A DNA stretch of 11,955 nt from an uncultured Clostridia bacterium. GTDB lineage: Bacteria; Bacillota_I; Bacilli_A; RF39; UBA660. How positions within the stretch are numbered: the first letter of the stretch is position 1; each line of letters opens with the position of its first letter. The position numbers were made by a program, and so were the translations under genes. Positions 1-6,546 of the stretch are shown one piece after another. The notes beneath the pieces are model-generated. The model had not been told where the DNA came from, did not search any database, and worked only from the letters and a program-made list of their open reading frames with translations. The stretch is taken from contig CAMNBS010000030.1 in NCBI GenBank assembly GCA_946533175.1, positions 1 through 11,955 on the forward strand. The letters are read 5' to 3'.

Positions 1-15
1 TGGGAGGTATTATAA

Positions 16-512
16 ATGAATGAATTTGAAGAAAATGTTTATCAAGAAATAAAAAGTGAATTAGTGCAAAGTACTATTGAAAGAGGTGTTGATACTTATT
101 TTACTAATAGGAATGAACTTACTCATTATTATAATGTTGGAAAGATGATAGTAGATGCACAAGGTGGGGAAGAACGAGCTAAATATAGTGATGGATTAAT
201 AAAAAAGTTTCCAAAAGATTAACTATGGAACTAGGTAAAGGTTTTGATACATCATCATTAAAAAGAATGAGACAATTTTACTTATTAATTCAAAAAGGTG
301 CCTCATTGGAGCACCAATTATCGTGGAGTCATTATAAACAACTTTTATCACTAAAGGACATTACTGAAATAAATTATTATATTAATCGGGTAAGTATTTA
401 TCATTGGAGTAAAAGAACTTTACAAGAAAAAATTAAAAACAAAGAATATCAAAGATATAGAAAAACAATTTACATTATTTTACGTTTGCTTTTACAAAAT
501 TATATGCATTAA
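16..512 (+). pseudogene. Decayed DUF1016 N-terminal domain (YhcG-type PDDEXK nuclease family), frameshifted and truncated
   Basis: Two adjacent frames together read as one DUF1016 N-terminal domain. Frame 1 (16-222) contains HYYNVGKMIVDAQGG and YSDGLIKKF; frame 3 (from about 219) contains LGKGFDTSSLKRMRQFY and QLSWSHYKQLL, the usual order in this family. They meet at 217-224, where restoring one T (gat-tta-act) would give KD-LT-MELGKGF, so a one-base deletion explains the TAA at 220-222. Family members normally continue into a C-terminal PDDEXK nuclease domain; here similarity fades after the residues NKEYQR (about 455) and a TAA follows at 510-512. The start has a good ribosome site (gggagg, 2-7). 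Intact homologues are found in accessory, restriction or phage-linked loci; that role is known for the family and not shown here. The locus is probably non-functional. A sequencing error could explain the frameshift but not the missing C-terminus. Confidence 0.75.
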
Positions 513-541
513 TTGACAATATAAATGTAAATACATATAAT
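513..541 (+). promoter_or_regulatory. Consensus sigma-A promoter for the anchored hypothetical protein
   Basis: TTGACA at 513-518 and TATAAT at 536-541 are both perfect, separated by 17 bp. It begins directly after the stop codon of the decayed gene. Predicted transcription starts near 548, which rules out the upstream in-frame ATG at 547 and supports translation from 565. Confidence 0.85.
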
Positions 542-564
542 TAAAAATGAAAAGAGGAGTGAAA

Positions 565-1338
565 ATGAACGACGAAAAAAGACAAAAATTACAACTTATA
601 TTATTGAGTATTATTATTGTTTTTATACTAGGAGTATTTGTTTATTTATTATTTTTTAAAGACAAGAAAGGTGAATTAGAACAACAAAATATTAAAGAAA
701 TAGAAGAAAGAATTAATAATCCACAAATCGATGTTTATAAAACGAAAGATGGTATGTTTACTTTTAAAGTGGTAGATAAGAATAATCAAGAAGCATATCA
801 AAAATCTAAGAAAAAATATGAGACTAAAAGTATTGATCAAACATATGAAATGTATGTAGCAGATTATGGTGTTAAATCATATTTATATGTTAACAATGAT
901 ATCCATGATATTGTGGATATAAAAGAAGATGATAATTATGCCAGTTATACGTTAGCAAGTGATGCCCAATATCCTATTTGCATATTAGTTGATAAAAAAA
1001 GCAGATTAGTTGAAGAAAATCCTGAAAGACTGAAAATCCTGAAAGACGAAAGATTAAACGATTTAGGTGATTTTGATATTCGTTTTAATGGGGAAAATAA
1101 TACACCAACCTTTATAAAGACTAATGCCGGTTATTATTTTGGAATTAGTGGGAATTTGAATATTATAACAACTATTTATACAACTAATTGGAAAGAACTA
1201 GGGGTACATGATGATGTAAAAAATATTAAATCAGATAATTTGGGTATATGGGTTTATGCGGAAATTGGTAGTGATTTTAAAGGAAAGAATGCTACTAAAT
1301 ATGATATTAATGGAAATATAATTGATTGTGAGAAATAA
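565..1338 (+). CDS. Hypothetical protein with N-terminal membrane anchor
   Basis: A 257-residue protein of no family I recognise. A short charged N-terminus (MNDEKRQK) precedes one strongly hydrophobic segment at about residues 9-31, followed by KDKK, so it is probably a single-pass protein with the remainder outside the cell. After the anchor comes a charged, coiled-coil-like stretch (about 35-55) and then a beta-rich, Tyr/Asn/Asp-rich domain to the end, with no visible catalytic motif. The start is placed at 565 because the purine-rich ribosome site (agaggag, 552-558) would lie inside the coding region if ATG 547 were used, and the promoter predicts a start of transcription near 548. It is a monocistronic unit between its own promoter and the terminator at 1372-1409. 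Codons 151-161 contain a 16-bp direct repeat with 17-bp period (1015-1047) that is read in two different frames. Confidence 0.8.
   Translation: MNDEKRQKLQLILLSIIIVFILGVFVYLLFFKDKKGELEQQNIKEIEERINNPQIDVYKTKDGMFTFKVVDKNNQEAYQKSKKKYETKSIDQTYEMYVADYGVKSYLYVNNDIHDIVDIKEDDNYASYTLASDAQYPICILVDKKSRLVEENPERLKILKDERLNDLGDFDIRFNGENNTPTFIKTNAGYYFGISGNLNIITTIYTTNWKELGVHDDVKNIKSDNLGIWVYAEIGSDFKGKNATKYDINGNIIDCEK
1015..1047 (+). repeat. 16-bp direct repeat, 17-bp period, inside a coding region
   Basis: The string gaaaatcctgaaagac occurs at 1015-1030 and again at 1032-1047, separated by a single T. Because the period is not a multiple of three, the copies encode different peptides (ENPER and then LKILKD). 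Loss of one 17-bp unit would put the gene into a frame that meets TGA within about 13 codons of the repeat start. Confidence 0.9.
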
Positions 1339-1371
1339 ACTAGTAAGATGTGTTAAGGTTAAATAAAGAAT

Positions 1372-1409
1372 AAAAAAACAAGTGAATATATGAATTTACT
1401 TGTTTTTTT
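1372..1409 (+). terminator. Intrinsic terminator after the anchored hypothetical protein
   Basis: An A7 run leads into acaagtgaat (1378-1387), which pairs with atttacttgt (1394-1403) with one G-U pair; a T7 run follows. The A and T runs extend the stem and could make it work in both directions. Confidence 0.85.
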
Positions 1410-1509
1410 GTCAATTAATTAGGTTATTTAACTATGGATTGTAAAGTATTTTCTTTTTTTTCTTGATATTATTTATTCTAAAAAAGAACTTACTTTTTTT
1501 ACTGTAAAA

Positions 1510-1525
1510 TGTTGCAATTGCAACA
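1510..1525. promoter_or_regulatory. Perfect 16-bp palindrome upstream of nrdD, candidate operator
   Basis: The sequence tgttgcaattgcaaca is its own reverse complement over all 16 bases. It is not the usual NrdR box and its TTG/CAA arms are 2 bp too close for a standard FNR site, so the regulator cannot be named. It lies 49 bp before the nrdD start codon. If the extended -10 at 1545-1553 is used, its centre falls near -42, the position of class II activators; if a weaker -10 (taaaat, 1505-1510) is used, it would cover the transcription start as a repressor site. An RNA hairpin role is also possible. Confidence 0.55.
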
Positions 1526-1544
1526 CTATTTCATTTTTTTATCA

Positions 1545-1553
1545 TGGTATTAT
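1545..1553 (+). promoter_or_regulatory. Possible extended -10 element for nrdD-nrdG
   Basis: TGG-TATTAT fits the extended -10 pattern TGn-TATAAT with one mismatch, and would start transcription near 1560, about 15 bases before the nrdD ATG. There is no good -35 box upstream, which would fit an activator-dependent promoter using the palindrome at 1510-1525. Confidence 0.4.
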
Positions 1554-1574
1554 TTAAGCAAAGGTAGGATAAAA

Positions 1575-3764
1575 ATGAAAGTTGTAAAAAGAGATGGGAC
1601 AATAGTTGATTATTGTCCAGATAAAATATTTAATGCTATTAAAAGGGCGAATAATGATGTTTCGGATGAAGAACAAGCTAGTGATATTCAAATTAAAAAT
1701 ATTATTAAATATATTGAAAATTTAAAAAAGAAAAGAATGCTTGTTGAGGATATTCAAGATACTATTGAAATGCGTCTTATGGCTCTTGGAAAATATCAAC
1801 TTGCTAAAGAATATATTACATATCGTTATAGAAGAGAACTAGTTCGTAAAAGTAATACTACGGATCTTTCTATTAAAGAATTAATTGATGGGGAAAATGA
1901 GTATTGGAATACCGAAAATTCTAATAAAAATGCTCGTGTTGTTACAACCCAAAGAGATTATTTAGCAGGAATTACTAGTACGGATATTACAAGAAGATTT
2001 TTACTTCCTGAGGATATTGTTAAAGCTCATGATGCTGGAATAATTCATTTTCATGATGCAGATTATTTTGCGCAAAATGCACTACATAATTGTGATTTAA
2101 TTAATCTTGATGATATGTTACAAAATGGTACAACTATGAATGGAGTTATGATAGAAAAACCACATCGTTTTTTAACTGCGATGACTATTGCAACACAAAT
2201 TATTACAGCAGTTACATCGGCTCAATATGGCGGGGCTACAATTACCTTAACACATCTTGCTCCATTTGTAAGAGATTCTAAAAAAAGATATGAAAAAATA
2301 TATAAAGCTAGAAAACTAAGTAAAGAACAAATTGATAAATTTGTTATGGAAGATTTGAAAAAAGAAATTGTTGATGGAGTTCAAACCTTTCAATATCAAG
2401 TTAATTCAATGACAAATACAAACGGACAAGCCCCATTTCTTTCGGTTTGTATGTATTTAGGAGAAACTGATGAATATAAAGAAGAACTAGCTATGATTAT
2501 TGAAGAGTTTTTGAATCAAAGAATACTTGGAATGAAGAATGAAAAAGGTGTTTATGTAACTCCAGCTTTTCCAAAACTCTTATATATTCTAGAAGAAGAT
2601 AATATTCGTCCTAGTGGAAAGTATTATTATTTAACTAAATTAGCAGCTAAATGTACTGCTAAAAGAATGGTTCCTGATTACATTAGTGAAAAAATGATGC
2701 GTGAATTAAAGAAAAATGAATTTGGTGAAGGAGATTGTTATCCTTGTATGGGATGTCGTAGTTTCTTAACCCCTGATCGAAGTATTAGTTTAGGAAATAT
2801 TGCTAAAGCTAAAAATTATGTTCCAGGTAAAGGAAAATATTATGGTCGATTTAATCAAGGTGTTGTAACGATAAGTTTGCCAGATGTAGCTTTATCTAGT
2901 GATAAAGATATGAATGTTTTTTGGAAAATATTTGATGAAAGATTAGAGTTATGTCATCGTGCTTTAAAAATTCGTCATGAACGTCTTTCCCATGCTATAA
3001 GTGATGTTGCTCCTATTCTTTGGCAACATGGCGCTTTAGCTCGTCTTGATAAAGGAGAATCAATTCATGAATTACTTCATCATGGTTATTCAACTATTTC
3101 TCTTGGATATGCTGGTCTTTATGAATGTGTTAAATATATGACGGGGCATTCGCATACTGATAATGGTGAAGGAAAAGAGTTTGCTCTTTCAGTAATGCAA
3201 CATATGAATGACAAATGTAAAGAATGGAAAATTGCTGAAGATATAGATTATTCGGTATATGGAACACCTATTGAATCAGCTACTTATAAATTTGCTAAAT
3301 GTCTTCGTAATCGTTTTGGGATTATTAAAGGAATTACTGATCGTGATTATATTACTAATAGTTATCATGTACCTGTTTTTGAAGAAATTGATGCCTTTAC
3401 TAAATTAAAATTAGAAAGTGAATTTCAAAAATTATCTCCTGGAGGAGCGATTAGTTATATTGAAACCGCTCATCTTGAAAATAACTTAGATTCCGTTATG
3501 GAAGTAATTAAGTTTATTTATGATAATATTATGTATGCTGAACTAAATACTAAAAGTGATTATTGTCAAGAATGTGGTTATACCGGAGAAATATTGATTG
3601 ATGATAATTATGAATGGTATTGTCCTAAATGTGGTAATAAAGACCATTCTAAATTAAATGTTGCAAGACGTACTTGTGGTTATATTGGAAGTAATTTCTG
3701 GAATAAAGGAAGAACACAAGAAATAAAGGAACGAGTAATTCATTTAGATAATAAGGACTTATAA
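1575..3764 (+). CDS. nrdD: Anaerobic (class III) ribonucleoside-triphosphate reductase, large subunit
   Basis: NrdD reduces ribonucleoside triphosphates to dNTPs using a glycyl radical and works only without oxygen. The 729-residue protein has an N-terminal ATP-cone (about 1-95, starting KVVKRDGTIVDYCPDKI) that senses ATP/dATP. The active-site cysteine in ALHNCDLINL is C173; C388, C391 and C394 lie in CYPCMGCRSFL; E517 in SLGYAGLYE matches the conserved glutamate of this class. Near the C-terminus are two zinc-type pairs (C664/C667 and C683/C686), then the glycyl radical site RTCGYIG with G702. The length fits the family (about 700-730). ATG 1575 was chosen over an in-frame upstream ATG (1509) because it follows an aaggtagga site and begins at the usual ATP-cone start; the upstream codons cover the palindrome. 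nrdG follows after one base, so the pair is co-transcribed. No aerobic RNR is seen in this window. Confidence 0.97.
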   Translation: MKVVKRDGTIVDYCPDKIFNAIKRANNDVSDEEQASDIQIKNIIKYIENLKKKRMLVEDIQDTIEMRLMALGKYQLAKEYITYRYRRELVRKSNTTDLSIKELIDGENEYWNTENSNKNARVVTTQRDYLAGITSTDITRRFLLPEDIVKAHDAGIIHFHDADYFAQNALHNCDLINLDDMLQNGTTMNGVMIEKPHRFLTAMTIATQIITAVTSAQYGGATITLTHLAPFVRDSKKRYEKIYKARKLSKEQIDKFVMEDLKKEIVDGVQTFQYQVNSMTNTNGQAPFLSVCMYLGETDEYKEELAMIIEEFLNQRILGMKNEKGVYVTPAFPKLLYILEEDNIRPSGKYYYLTKLAAKCTAKRMVPDYISEKMMRELKKNEFGEGDCYPCMGCRSFLTPDRSISLGNIAKAKNYVPGKGKYYGRFNQGVVTISLPDVALSSDKDMNVFWKIFDERLELCHRALKIRHERLSHAISDVAPILWQHGALARLDKGESIHELLHHGYSTISLGYAGLYECVKYMTGHSHTDNGEGKEFALSVMQHMNDKCKEWKIAEDIDYSVYGTPIESATYKFAKCLRNRFGIIKGITDRDYITNSYHVPVFEEIDAFTKLKLESEFQKLSPGGAISYIETAHLENNLDSVMEVIKFIYDNIMYAELNTKSDYCQECGYTGEILIDDNYEWYCPKCGNKDHSKLNVARRTCGYIGSNFWNKGRTQEIKERVIHLDNKDL

Positions 3765-3765
3765 T

Positions 3766-4266
3766 ATGCGTTATAATAAAATTCGTAAAATGGATATATC
3801 AAATGGACCTGGTATTCGGGTATCGATTTTCTTTCAAGGTTGTCACTTTCATTGCAAGGGATGTTTTAATGCAGAAACGTGGGACTTTTCGGGAGGAAAA
3901 GAGTTTAATGATGATGTTATTAAGATAGTATTAGAGTTATGTAATAATGATTATATTTCTGGACTATCTATTTTAGGAGGAGAACCAATGCATCCTGATA
4001 ATATCTCTGGAACTACAAAACTAGCTAAAGATTTTAAAGAAAAATATCCTAATAAAACAATCTGGGCATGGAGTGGTTATTTGTTTGATGAATATGTTAA
4101 TAGACAAGAAATTATTAATTATTTAGATGTCTTAGTAGATGGTAAATTTGATATTACTAAAACAAGTTCTGATTTAAAATATAAAGGATCAAGTAATCAA
4201 AGAGTTATTGATGTAAAGAAATCACTAGAAAAAGGTGAAGTGGTTTTATTTGAAGATTATGAATAA
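3766..4266 (+). CDS. nrdG: Anaerobic ribonucleotide reductase activating protein (radical SAM)
   Basis: NrdG cleaves S-adenosylmethionine at a [4Fe-4S] cluster and creates the glycyl radical on NrdD. The cluster motif CHFHCKGC supplies C26, C30 and C33 in the CxxxCxxC spacing, and LGGEP (G71-P74) is the SAM-binding GGE motif. WAWSGY and the later LVDGKFD are also typical of the family. At 166 residues it is a normal short NrdG without extra ferredoxin domains. It starts one base after the nrdD stop, with its ribosome site (aagga, 3753-3757) inside the end of nrdD, so translation is probably coupled. The stop codon forms the base of the terminator hairpin at 4265-4296. Confidence 0.97.
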   Translation: MRYNKIRKMDISNGPGIRVSIFFQGCHFHCKGCFNAETWDFSGGKEFNDDVIKIVLELCNNDYISGLSILGGEPMHPDNISGTTKLAKDFKEKYPNKTIWAWSGYLFDEYVNRQEIINYLDVLVDGKFDITKTSSDLKYKGSSNQRVIDVKKSLEKGEVVLFEDYE

Positions 4267-4296
4267 TAAAAGGTGTTAGAAATAACATCTTTTATT
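4265..4296 (+). terminator. Terminator of nrdD-nrdG with GAAA tetraloop
   Basis: A 14-bp stem (4265-4278 with 4283-4296, one G-U pair) closes on a GAAA tetraloop. The descending arm is U-rich (tcttttattt) but there is no long U tract after it, so termination may be partial. Confidence 0.7.
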
Positions 4297-4333
4297 TAAA
4301 ACAAATTTTCTTTTAATTAAAAGAATAATATTA

Positions 4334-4339
4334 TATAAT
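4334..4339 (+). promoter_or_regulatory. Probable -10 box for the cdd-era-yqzL-recO operon
   Basis: TATAAT lies 31 bases before the cdd ATG in the only gap between the nrdG terminator and cdd. The -35 position 17 bp upstream (ttttaa, 4311-4316) is poor, so the promoter may be weak. Confidence 0.5.
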
Positions 4340-4370
4340 ATAGTTATAAATTAATGTTTTGGGAGAGAAA

Positions 4371-4751
4371 ATGAAAGAAAAATTAGAAAATTTATTAAAA
4401 AATAGTTATGCTAAATATTCGGGTTATCGTGTAGCTTGTATCTGTGTTATGCAAGATGATAAAGAAATTGGTGGAGTTAATGTTGAAAACTCATCATATG
4501 GTGCAACGATATGTGCAGAACGTAATGCTATTACGACCTGTATTAGTCAAGGTTATCATAAAGGAGATTTTAAAGAGCTTCATATTATGGTTGATAGTGA
4601 TAAAATTGGGACTCCATGTTTTGTTTGCAGACAGGTTATAACTGAGTTTGTGGAAGAGGATATACCTGTTTATTTATATAGTCGATATAATGTTGAAAGA
4701 TATTTGGTTAAAGAATTGTGTCCATATCCTTTTACGGAGGATAATTTATGA
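4371..4751 (+). CDS. cdd: Cytidine deaminase
   Basis: Cdd hydrolyses cytidine and deoxycytidine to uridine and deoxyuridine in pyrimidine salvage. The 126-residue protein matches the small homotetrameric type (about 130 residues). Zinc ligands are C48 in CAERNAI and C83/C86 in PCFVCRQ, and E50 is the proton shuttle; NVENSSYG before it binds the nucleoside. A TTG at 4359 lies in frame upstream, but the ribosome site gggag (4361-4365) sits between it and ATG 4371, so the ATG is the start. It ends in TGA, overlapping the era ATG by four bases. cdd directly before era is a common Bacillota arrangement. Confidence 0.95.
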   Translation: MKEKLENLLKNSYAKYSGYRVACICVMQDDKEIGGVNVENSSYGATICAERNAITTCISQGYHKGDFKELHIMVDSDKIGTPCFVCRQVITEFVEEDIPVYLYSRYNVERYLVKELCPYPFTEDNL

Positions 4752-5635
4752 AAAGTGGAATGATAAGTATTGTTGGTCGTCCTAATGTGGGAAAAAGTAC
4801 ACTGTTAAATAAAATACTTAATAAAAAGATTGCGATTACTTCAAATAAAGCTGGAACAACGAGAAATATAATTTTAGGTGTCTATAATGATTCTGAGGCG
4901 CAAATAGTATTTGTAGATACACCTGGTATACATAAACCAAATCATAAATTAGATAAAGTATTAAACGATAAGAGTTATTTAATGACTAACGATATTGATG
5001 TTATTTTATTTATGGTGGATATTAGTACAGGTTTTGGCAAAGGTGATCGCTTTGTTTTAGATAGAATAAAGGATCATGATAAAATAATTCTTCTTTTGAA
5101 TAAAGTGGATAAATTAAAAAAAGAAGACTTAATTCAAAAAATTGATGAAATAAGTAAAGAATATAACTTTACTGAAATAATACCTGTTTCTGCGATGAAG
5201 AGTATTAATATTAAAGATTTGATTCATACATTAAAAAAATATTTGCCTCATGAAGGAAAATATTATGATGATAATTTTGTTACTAATCAGCCTAAATCTT
5301 TAATTATTACCGAAAGGGTTCGAGAAAAAGTATTACATTTAACGGATGAAGAAATTCCTCATACAGTAACATGTGTGTTGGATACTTTGGAAGAAGATGA
5401 TGAATTAATTAAGGCTGGCGTTACGATTGTCGTTGACCGAGAGAACTTAAAAAAAATAATTATTGGTAAGCAGGGTAATATGTTAAAAGAAATAGGAACA
5501 CGAGCTAGAATTGATTTAGAAGATTATTTTCAAAAAAAAGTTTATTTATCATTATATGTTAAAGCTATTAAAAATTGGCGAGATCGTGATAATTTAATTC
5601 ATGAATTAGGATTAAAAGAAGATTTAGATGAATAA
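4748..5635 (+). CDS. era: GTPase Era
   Basis: Era is an essential GTPase that binds the 3' end of 16S rRNA and takes part in 30S subunit assembly at the membrane. G motifs: GRPNVGKST (G10-T18), TTR of switch I, DTPG (57-60), NKVD (118-121) and SAM (148-150). The C-terminal KH domain contains IIIGKQGNMLKEIG, with the GxxG-type loop at G240-G243 (GKQG). Length 295 is normal for Era. The start codon overlaps the cdd stop (ATGA) and has a strong ggagg at 4736-4740, so it is translationally coupled to cdd. yqzL and recO follow, the usual Bacillota order. Confidence 0.98.
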   Translation: MKSGMISIVGRPNVGKSTLLNKILNKKIAITSNKAGTTRNIILGVYNDSEAQIVFVDTPGIHKPNHKLDKVLNDKSYLMTNDIDVILFMVDISTGFGKGDRFVLDRIKDHDKIILLLNKVDKLKKEDLIQKIDEISKEYNFTEIIPVSAMKSINIKDLIHTLKKYLPHEGKYYDDNFVTNQPKSLIITERVREKVLHLTDEEIPHTVTCVLDTLEEDDELIKAGVTIVVDRENLKKIIIGKQGNMLKEIGTRARIDLEDYFQKKVYLSLYVKAIKNWRDRDNLIHELGLKEDLDE

Positions 5636-5672
5636 AAATTATTAAAAGCATCACTATAATATTGGTGATGAT

Positions 5673-5801
5673 ATGAAAAAAGTATTATGGGATTTATTTA
5701 ATAAGACAGGTAATATTAATTATTATTTATTGCTTAGTCGCATGAGGAGTAAAAATGCAGTTAAAAACAAAGGGAATAGTTTTAAGCGAGACGCCATATA
5801 G
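5673..5801 (+). CDS. yqzL: YqzL-like small protein
   Basis: A 42-residue frame between era and recO, the place where Bacilli carry yqzL. It begins MKKVLWDLFNKTGNINYYLL, which fits the W-x-L/V-F-x-x-TG-x-I-x-x-YLL pattern of YqzL-like proteins as I recall it; the basic tail (RSKNAVKNKG) is not conserved that I know of. Its function is unknown in any organism that I know. The ribosome site (ggtga, 5664-5668) is weak, with a short spacer, and lies in a hairpin. The reading frame runs 47 bases into recO in a different frame, and the recO ribosome site lies inside it, so the two are probably translationally linked. The call rests on position and the short motif. Confidence 0.72.
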   Translation: MKKVLWDLFNKTGNINYYLLLSRMRSKNAVKNKGNSFKRDAI

Positions 5802-6489
5802 TGAAACAAGTAAAATATTAAATATTCTGAGTGAAGATTATGGCTTAATTGGTGTTATGTCTAAGGGATGTCGTAATGTCAAAAATAAATTACGTGGCGT
5901 AAGCAATAAGATGAATTATTGTGAATATACCATTAATTATAAGGAAAAAGGACTTAGTACTTTAATTGAAGGAAATAGTCTTAATTCTTTTAAAAATGTC
6001 TATGTTGACATGAAAAAGGCTTTTTATAGTTTTTATTTAATCGATTTAATTAATCAAGTCTTAAAAGAGAATAATCATAAAAATATTTTTTCATTGTTAG
6101 AACAAGCTCTTATTAAAATAAATGATGGTTTAAGTCCAGAATTAATAATTATTATTGTTGAACTAAAACTATTAAGCTTTTTAGGTGTTGATTTAAACTT
6201 AGATAGTTGTGTTGTTTGTGGTGAAAAAAAAGATTTATATACCTTGTCTTTAGATATGGGTGGTATGATATGCCAAAACTGTTATCAAGATGGTTTTGTC
6301 TTTAATGAAAAAGCTTTAAAATTAATTGTTATTTTAAATAAAATAGATTTACATAAATTAGAGAAATTAGAAATAGATGATTATAATATTATTGATGAAA
6401 TAGATAATTTTATTTATGAATATTATAATAATTATACGGGTATTTATGTAAAAAAAAGAAAACAGTTAAGTAATGTCAATTTGATGTAA
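5755..6489 (+). CDS. recO: DNA repair protein RecO
   Basis: RecO works in the RecFOR pathway, loading RecA on SSB-coated single-stranded DNA and annealing complementary strands. The N-terminal OB-fold begins LKTKGIVLSETPYSETSKI and continues to about residue 80, including KGCRNVKNKLRG. A helical domain follows, and a zinc-finger-like site with C152/C155 (CVVCG) and C173/C176 (CQNC) matches RecO proteins of Gram-positive bacteria. Length 244 is normal. The gaggag ribosome site is at 5744-5749, inside the yqzL-like gene. It is the last gene of the cdd operon; its stop codon lies in the loop and arm of the terminator. Confidence 0.95.
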   Translation: MQLKTKGIVLSETPYSETSKILNILSEDYGLIGVMSKGCRNVKNKLRGVSNKMNYCEYTINYKEKGLSTLIEGNSLNSFKNVYVDMKKAFYSFYLIDLINQVLKENNHKNIFSLLEQALIKINDGLSPELIIIIVELKLLSFLGVDLNLDSCVVCGEKKDLYTLSLDMGGMICQNCYQDGFVFNEKALKLIVILNKIDLHKLEKLEIDDYNIIDEIDNFIYEYYNNYTGIYVKKRKQLSNVNLM

Positions 6490-6502
6490 ATTGACATTTT
6501 TT
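6472..6502 (+). terminator. Intrinsic terminator of the cdd-era-yqzL-recO operon
   Basis: A perfect 11-bp stem (aatgtcaattt, 6472-6482, with aaattgacatt, 6488-6498) with a 5-base loop is followed by TTTT. It includes the last codons and stop of recO, and its right arm supplies the -35 box of the next promoter. Confidence 0.88.
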
Positions 6503-6519
6503 GATTTTTAGTGTATAAT
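6491..6519 (+). promoter_or_regulatory. Consensus promoter of the secreted hydrolase gene
   Basis: TTGACA at 6491-6496 and TATAAT at 6514-6519 are perfect and 17 bp apart. The -35 box is part of the recO terminator stem. Transcription is predicted near 6526, leaving a leader of about 20 bases with an aggggga ribosome site. Confidence 0.87.
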
Positions 6520-6546
6520 TAATAAGAATTTTTAGGGGGATAATAT

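Noticed and set aside
547..564. Upstream in-frame ATG for the anchored hypothetical protein
   Set aside because: The ribosome site for ATG 565 lies inside these codons and the promoter predicts transcription to start at about 548.
1409..1414. TGTCAA, a TTGACA -35 box on the - strand
   Set aside because: No -10 box at the right distance and no - strand gene to serve.
1451..1500. A/T-run hairpins (ttctttttt with aaaaaagaa; aaaaaag with ctttttt) before nrdD, resembling alternative attenuator stems
   Set aside because: Pairing is almost only A-T in low-complexity sequence, and the likely nrdD transcription start is downstream of it, so an attenuator is not supported.
1509..1574. Upstream in-frame ATG for nrdD
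   Set aside because: It would encode the palindrome and a non-homologous 22-residue extension; ATG 1575 has the ribosome site and begins at the normal ATP-cone.
4444..4641. 65-codon frame on the + strand inside cdd
   Set aside because: It overlaps the clear cytidine deaminase frame that carries the zinc motifs; no ribosome site and no recognisable product.
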